Assembly (NCBI GenBank): GCA_030632765.1
Contig: DAOVUC010000035.1
Coordinates: 1-10,042 of the forward strand
Direction: 5' to 3'
DNA from: Candidatus Dadabacteria bacterium
GTDB lineage: Bacteria; Desulfobacterota_D; UBA1144; Nemesobacterales; UBA2774
DNA: 10,042 nucleotides
Made by a program: the position numbers and the translations under genes. This document shows, one piece after another, positions 6,098 through 10,042 of the stretch. The notes under the pieces are model-generated. The model ran no database searches and was not told the DNA's origin. It saw nothing but the letters and a program-made list of their open reading frames with translations. Position 1 is the stretch's first letter; each line of letters begins with the position of its first letter.

Positions 6098-6838
6098 ATG
6101 AATACATTTCCAAAGGGTATATTCGTTACAGGCACAGATACAGGGGTTGGAAAAACTGTAATAACCGCAGCTATTGTCTGGAATCTAATACAAGTCGGCA
6201 AAAGCATTGGATTAATGAAACCAGTACAGACCGGTACTATAGTAAGTGGTCCTACAGATATCGAATTTGTGCAAAAGGTCCTGGGTACAGATTACTCGCT
6301 TGATGTTTCATGCCCTTTCATGTTTCCTGATCCACTAGCTCCTTTAGCCGCTTCAATGCTTGTTGGAGAAAGAATCAATATAGATAAGATTAAGGATTCT
6401 TATACAAGGTTGTGTGCGGAAAATGATGCTGTAATTGTAGAAGGCGCAGGTGGACTTCTTGTACCCATTTTAGAGGATTATTTTATGTCCGACCTCGCGT
6501 CGGATTTAGATTTGCCTGTTCTGATTGTTACACGCCCTAGTCTTGGGACATTAAACCATACGCTTTTAACATTGGAGTCGGCTGAGAAAAGAGGGCTCGA
6601 TGTGGCTGGTATTGTAATTAGTAATTATCCATGGGATCCGGGACTTCCCGAGCAAACTAACCCTGAGCTAATTCTTGGCATGACCGGGGTTAATATACTA
6701 GGGGTATTTCCTAATGATAATTCGATATCGGTAGAAAAGGGTGAGATTGGCAATATCAGGGATACAGCGTCATCATCTTTATCTAAAGAGTTGGGCGGTT
6801 CTTTTGTTTTAGAAGAATTTCTGTCTTCTTTAGAGTAG
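6098..6838 (+). CDS. bioD: Dethiobiotin synthetase BioD
   Basis: A 246-residue ATP-dependent carboxylase that closes the ureido ring of 7,8-diaminopelargonic acid to give dethiobiotin, the penultimate biotin step, in the cytosol. The P-loop is G12-T-D-T-G-V-G-K19-T20, the BioD form of the Walker A motif. K41-P-V-Q-T-G46 supplies the substrate- and phosphate-binding Lys and Thr. V-E115-G-A-G-G119-L is the signature glycine loop. L-P-V-L-I-V-T-R-P-S-L-G-T-L-N-H at about 139-154 is the expected dimer and active-site strand. The length is slightly above the ~220-240 typical size. No other bio gene is in view, so the pathway is split across the chromosome. The ATG at 6098 has no Shine-Dalgarno and sits just after a consensus promoter, suggesting leaderless initiation. 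No intrinsic terminator is apparent downstream. Confidence 0.95.
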   Translation: MNTFPKGIFVTGTDTGVGKTVITAAIVWNLIQVGKSIGLMKPVQTGTIVSGPTDIEFVQKVLGTDYSLDVSCPFMFPDPLAPLAASMLVGERINIDKIKDSYTRLCAENDAVIVEGAGGLLVPILEDYFMSDLASDLDLPVLIVTRPSLGTLNHTLLTLESAEKRGLDVAGIVISNYPWDPGLPEQTNPELILGMTGVNILGVFPNDNSISVEKGEIGNIRDTASSSLSKELGGSFVLEEFLSSLE

Positions 6839-6861
6839 GGAGTAGTTTGAGAATCTGCTTT

Positions 6862-6871
6862 TTTGATCAAA
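6862..6871. repeat. Second copy of palindrome TTTGATCAAA, downstream of bioD
   Basis: The 10-bp palindrome TTTGATCAAA occurs here and within the bioD promoter spacer (6066-6075). These are the only two copies I noticed in the window. The copy here is 23 bp after the bioD stop and about 65 bp upstream of the act -35. It could be a second operator for the same regulator, or chance. Confidence 0.4.
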
Positions 6872-6937
6872 GACTAGGCATAATATTTCATATTAAGTTA
6901 ACAAATTATTGCTATTTACAAAAAAGTGTCTCAAAAC

Positions 6938-6965
6938 TTGACAGATTTCTACTGCATGATATAAA
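6938..6965 (+). promoter_or_regulatory. Near-consensus promoter of the act operon
   Basis: TTGACA (6938-6943, 6/6) and TATAAA (6960-6965, 5/6) are 16 bp apart. The expected start near 6972 leaves a leader of about 84 nt before actA. This is among the best promoter matches in the window, fitting a constitutively needed respiratory complex. Confidence 0.7.
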
Positions 6966-6984
6966 TAGTAGGCGTTTTAAGAAC

Positions 6985-7005
6985 TTAGGACTTAATCTTT
7001 CCTAA
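6985..7005 (+). promoter_or_regulatory. Hairpin in the act operon leader
   Basis: TTAGGA (6985-6990) and TCCTAA (7000-7005) form a perfect 6-bp stem with a 9-nt loop, about 13 nt into the predicted leader. A second small stem, TGGA (7006-7009) / TCCA (7015-7018), follows directly. No T-run follows, so it is not a terminator. It may stabilise the mRNA or be a protein site. A related dyad lies upstream of copA. Confidence 0.35.
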
Positions 7006-7027
7006 TGGACACATTCCAGAGCTAAGA

Positions 7028-7058
7028 TAAAAAGGATGGAAATAAGGTAAAAAGGATG
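7028..7058 (+). repeat. Direct repeat of an RBS-like/start segment before actA
   Basis: The 11-mer TAAAAAGGATG occurs at 7028-7038 and 7048-7058, with a 20-bp period. The second copy contains the actA ATG. The first copy makes a four-codon mini-ORF (M-E-I-R, 7036-7050) that stops 5 nt before actA. AAGG at 7044-7047 is the likely actA Shine-Dalgarno. Confidence 0.5.
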
Positions 7059-7622
7059 AAAAAAGGTATCAAAATACTTTCAGTGCCTGTACTATCTATA
7101 GTTATTCTTCTTGGTTTTTATTTTTATAATGCTGAAAGTAGTGATCAGGGGCCGGTTCAGCCAATACGATTTAGTCATAAGATACACGCCGGTGAAGATC
7201 AACTTCCTTGCCAATATTGTCACAGTTTTGTAGATGTGTCTCCGAATCCGGGTATACCGTCGGTAAAAAAATGTATGGGATGTCACCAGCATATCGTGGG
7301 TCGCGATGTTGATTACGATTTTGACGGTACCACAATTAATATTAAAAATGAAATAAGCAAAGTGAGGGAATACTGGGCAAATAAAGAGCCCATCCCTTGG
7401 ACAAAGGTTAATTCAACGCCGGGATATCTACGCTTTACTCACAAGCGTCATGTCAAACGCGGTTTTGAGTGCGCGCAGTGTCACGGTGATGTAGTTGAAA
7501 TGGATCAGGTTTATCCTGCATACAGAATGAATATGGGATTTTGTATTACATGCCATACTGAAAATGCTAAGGATCACGAAGAACTTACACACTTAAAGGA
7601 TTGTTTGACCTGTCATTATTAA
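7056..7622 (+). CDS. actA: Pentaheme cytochrome c subunit ActA of alternative complex III
   Basis: A 188-residue protein with five C-x-x-C-H heme c sites: C52-Q-Y-C-H56, C73-M-G-C-H77, C139-A-Q-C-H143, C163-I-T-C-H167 and C183-L-T-C-H187. Five hemes is the count expected for ActA. Single histidines likely to be distal ligands occur in F39-S-H41-K-I-H44 and F127-T-H129-K-R-H132. Residues about 6-24 form one hydrophobic helix after M-K-K-G-I-K, acting as a secretion signal and probable anchor, with the heme domain in the periplasm. ActA passes electrons from the quinol-oxidising core toward a downstream cytochrome c or oxidase. The assignment rests on the heme number, the size and the directly following actB, 12 bp downstream. 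A generic cytochrome c7/c3 label would fit the protein alone, but the context makes ActA by far the best call. Confidence 0.92.
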   Translation: MKKGIKILSVPVLSIVILLGFYFYNAESSDQGPVQPIRFSHKIHAGEDQLPCQYCHSFVDVSPNPGIPSVKKCMGCHQHIVGRDVDYDFDGTTINIKNEISKVREYWANKEPIPWTKVNSTPGYLRFTHKRHVKRGFECAQCHGDVVEMDQVYPAYRMNMGFCITCHTENAKDHEELTHLKDCLTCHY

Positions 7623-7634
7623 GTGGAGGATGAG

Positions 7635-10042
7635 ATGTCCAAAGATAAGAAGGGTGGTATTAAAAGAAGGGATTTTCTTAAAATAATAGGTGTGGCCGGC
7701 GGTACTGCCGCTGTTGCTTCATCATGCTCCCCACCGGTTGAGCAAATCATCCCTTACGTTATTCCACCGGAAGGTATAATTCCCGGAGTCCCCAATTGGT
7801 ATGCCAGCACTTGCAGGGAATGTCCCGCAGGCTGCGGAATTTTAGTTAAAAACCGTGAAGGACGAGCAATTAAAATTGAGGGGAATTCTAAAAGCCCGAT
7901 TAACTCCGGAGCAAGTTGTGCCCGAGGACAAGCGGCTCTTCAAGGTCTTTATAATCCCGATCGTACAAGATCCCCGCTTTCTAAAAATGATGGCGGAGGA
8001 CTTCAGCCAATCGGCTGGGAAGCTGCTGAAAAAACATTAACTGAGAAAATTGAAGAACTTAGAGGTAACGGCAAGGCCGGAAATATCGTATTTTTGTCTA
8101 ACCACATATCCGGGACACTGGGTAAATTGGTTGGTGAATGGATGGATGCTTTGGGCGGAAAGCATCTTCAGTATGAAACATTTGCGCATGAACCGCTAAA
8201 AGAAGCAAACAGAATTTCTTTCGGAATAGATAAGATTCCGACATACCACATAGATAAAACAAAATATCTGCTTTCATTCGGAGCGGATTTTATTGAAACA
8301 TGGCTTTCTCCTGTTGAGTATACGAAGCAGTTTAGCAAGATGCATAGTTTTAAGGACAAAACCATGGGCAAATTTGTCCATGTAGAGCCAAGAGCGTCAC
8401 TGACAGCTTCCAGCGCTGATGAGTGGGTTTCTATAAAGCCGGGTACAGAGGGTATGCTCGCACTTGGAATCGCAAACGCCATAGTCCAAAGCGGACACTC
8501 CCCAAACGGGGGCGGGGGACTAGGGGGAATGTTGTCTCAATACACTGCGGGCAAAGTTTCTGAAACCACCGGTGTTCCCGAGCAGACAATAACTCAGATA
8601 GCTAAAGAATTTTCCACAATGCAGCCAAGCCTTGCAATTGGAGGCGGAGTTTCAGTAACTTCAACAAATGCAACAGAGACGCTGGTTGCAATTAATATAT
8701 TGAATTATGTTGCGGGAAATATAGGGGAGACGGTTGATTTTGGCGATACCTTAACAATATCAAATGCGAATTCGTTCCAGGATATTACCTCTCTTGTAAG
8801 TTCGATGGAAAATGGCGAAGTTGATATACTTTTCATATACGATGTGAACCCAGCATTTACACTACCTAAACAATTAAACTTTATTGAGGCGGCCGGCAAA
8901 GTTCCATTTATTGTAAGTTTTTCGAGTTTTATGGATGAAACTACGGAGCTTGCGAATCTTATTCTCCCTGATAACACGCCGATTGAAAGCTGGGGAGACT
9001 ATTCACCTAGAGAGAGCGTACAGGGATTAATACAACCGGTTATGTCTCCCGTCTTTAATACTAAAGGCACAGGGGATGTCATTTTATCTCTAAGCGGCCA
9101 AGTTGAAGAGTTAAACGGCAGGTTCACTCAAACGACATATTACGATTATTTGCGCGATTCATGGAAAGAGATATGGACAGGCTCCACTGCAGGGGCTGAT
9201 TTTGAAGCTTTCTGGAAAGATTCTCTTGAAAACGGCGGATATTATAAAGACGCGGTTACTAAACAAGTCTCAATATCTTCTGAAGTTTCAAGAATTGAAT
9301 TTGGAGAACCTGAGTTCGAGGGCGAAGGGGATTTTTACTTCATGGCTTATCCTTCCTACCGCTACTACGACGGAAGAGGGGCGAATAAGCCCTGGCTTCA
9401 AGAGCTTCCCGAAGCAATTACTACAGGTGTTTGGGGCTCATGGGTTGAGGTGCATCCCGATACTGCTAAGAAGCTAAATGTTAAACTTGGAGATTTTCTC
9501 TCTATAGAGTCTCCAGAGGGAGTGATTGAAACCCAGGTGTACGTATACCAGGGAATCAGACCCGACACGCTTTCAGTAATGATAGGCCAGGGGCATACAA
9601 GCTACGGCAGATACGCTAAGGGCAGGGGCGTAAACCCAATCACTATACTTCCTTTGTCCACTGATGAGTTGTCAGGAGGTTTTGCCTGGCTTTCAACAAA
9701 AGTAAAGGCTTCAAAAGTTCAAAAACACGAACAATTTGTTCAGACTCAATATACGACAACACAACATGATAGAGATATTGCACAATCTATTTCCCTAACT
9801 GAGCTACAGAAGGGCCTACATCACGAAGAGCATCATGAGCCTGATTTTTATCCTCCGAGAAAGTACGATAGGTATCGCTGGGGAATGGCTATAGATCTTC
9901 AAAAATGTGTGGGGTGCGGCGCGTGTGTTACTGCTTGTTATGCGGAGAACAACGTTGCCTTTGTTGGTAAGGAAATGGTTGCAAAAAGACGTGATATGGC
10001 CTGGATTAGGATCGAGAGGTACTTTGAAGAGTCCAATAACAA
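7635..10042 (+). CDS. actB: Alternative complex III iron-sulfur/MopB subunit ActB (5' part, runs off the edge)
   Basis: The frame is open from ATG 7635 (GGAGG at 7625-7629, 5 nt spacing) to the window end, 802 codons without a stop. It begins with a Tat signal R11-R-D-F-L-K, a hydrophobic stretch and S-S-C31-S, a possible lipobox cysteine. A molybdopterin-oxidoreductase-like (MopB) domain follows, with C60-x2-C63-x3-C67-x27-C95, a canonical [4Fe-4S] ligand set. Its C-terminal part has the dinucleotide-binding-type segment (W-V-E-V-H-P-D-T-A-K-K-L, then G-Q-G-H-T-S-Y-G-R-Y). A His-rich linker (H-H-E-E-H-H-E) leads to a ferredoxin-like domain with C758-V-G-C761-G-A-C764-V-T-A-C768. Fusion of MopB and Fe-S domains in one chain is diagnostic of ActB, in which the Fe-S clusters relay electrons between the membrane subunits and ActA. 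Full ActB has about 1000 residues, so roughly the last 200, with the remaining cysteine motifs, and actC-F should lie beyond the edge. The Mo-ligand position appears empty (region Y180-E-T-F-A-H-E-P). Confidence 0.93.
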   Translation, partial: MSKDKKGGIKRRDFLKIIGVAGGTAAVASSCSPPVEQIIPYVIPPEGIIPGVPNWYASTCRECPAGCGILVKNREGRAIKIEGNSKSPINSGASCARGQAALQGLYNPDRTRSPLSKNDGGGLQPIGWEAAEKTLTEKIEELRGNGKAGNIVFLSNHISGTLGKLVGEWMDALGGKHLQYETFAHEPLKEANRISFGIDKIPTYHIDKTKYLLSFGADFIETWLSPVEYTKQFSKMHSFKDKTMGKFVHVEPRASLTASSADEWVSIKPGTEGMLALGIANAIVQSGHSPNGGGGLGGMLSQYTAGKVSETTGVPEQTITQIAKEFSTMQPSLAIGGGVSVTSTNATETLVAINILNYVAGNIGETVDFGDTLTISNANSFQDITSLVSSMENGEVDILFIYDVNPAFTLPKQLNFIEAAGKVPFIVSFSSFMDETTELANLILPDNTPIESWGDYSPRESVQGLIQPVMSPVFNTKGTGDVILSLSGQVEELNGRFTQTTYYDYLRDSWKEIWTGSTAGADFEAFWKDSLENGGYYKDAVTKQVSISSEVSRIEFGEPEFEGEGDFYFMAYPSYRYYDGRGANKPWLQELPEAITTGVWGSWVEVHPDTAKKLNVKLGDFLSIESPEGVIETQVYVYQGIRPDTLSVMIGQGHTSYGRYAKGRGVNPITILPLSTDELSGGFAWLSTKVKASKVQKHEQFVQTQYTTTQHDRDIAQSISLTELQKGLHHEEHHEPDFYPPRKYDRYRWGMAIDLQKCVGCGACVTACYAENNVAFVGKEMVAKRRDMAWIRIERYFEESNN

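Noticed and set aside
7855..8040. Possible frameshift or separate small gene within actB (61-codon frame)
   Set aside because: I translated the actB frame from 7635 to 10042 and found it continuous, with conserved motifs on both sides. The alternative frame is a shadow.
8168..8977. Minus-strand open frames (8168-8482 and 8705-8977) and the plus-strand frame 9202-9477 within actB
   Set aside because: All lie inside the uninterrupted ActB frame and lack domains or start signals.
1..10042. CRISPR array, tRNA/rRNA genes, intact insertion sequence or prophage
   Set aside because: No regularly spaced repeats, cloverleaf-like segments, rRNA-like stretches, transposase or phage motifs were seen on either strand. 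The only mobile-element hint is the short GACACTTTTTT-like end, which is reported as a finding.

Overview
The window is about 10 kb of a moderately AT-rich bacterial chromosome with compact genes and few long gaps. It most likely comes from an aerobic diderm. It carries the start of an alternative complex III (act) operon, a HAD-IIIA phosphatase of the GmhB (heptose) type, a free-standing bioD, two peroxiredoxins and a Cu(I)-exporting ATPase. A lineage such as Desulfobacterota, Myxococcota or Dadabacteria would fit the form of ActB seen here, but this is inference from gene content and no taxonomic marker is present. I see no tRNA, rRNA, CRISPR array or intact mobile element.

Layout. Positions 1-361 are the 3' end of a PQQ-type beta-propeller gene on the plus strand. 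It converges with, and overlaps by 9 bp, a GmhB-like phosphatase gene on the minus strand (353-916). A small ribbon-helix-helix gene (1055-1270, minus) is divergent from copA (1538-3784) across a 267-bp AT-rich gap containing several dyads. CopA is followed after 1 bp by a membrane-anchored cupredoxin (3786-4145). Next come four separate plus-strand units, each with its own candidate promoter: thiol peroxidase tpx, a MIP18/SufT-family Fe-S assembly protein with a long charged N-terminal extension, the peroxiredoxin bcp, and bioD. From 6938 a near-consensus sigma70-type promoter leads into actA (pentaheme cytochrome) and actB (MopB plus Fe-S protein), and actB runs off the right edge.

How the genes fit together. 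The middle of the window reads as a metal and oxidant protection block: copper export and copper handling, two thiol peroxidases, and an Fe-S maturation factor whose clients are sensitive to copper and peroxide. The right end is the respiratory quinol:acceptor oxidoreductase that depends on Fe-S clusters and heme.

The points I find most worth checking are: (1) ActB keeps a full four-cysteine [4Fe-4S] motif in its MopB domain but appears to lack a Mo-ligating cysteine; (2) the copA-linked cupredoxin has a sulfur-only candidate copper site and a charge pattern that suggests a cytosolic domain; (3) bioD looks nearly leaderless, with a perfect palindrome between its -35 and -10 that recurs just downstream of the gene; (4) the copA upstream region and the act upstream/leader region share two short motifs in the same order.
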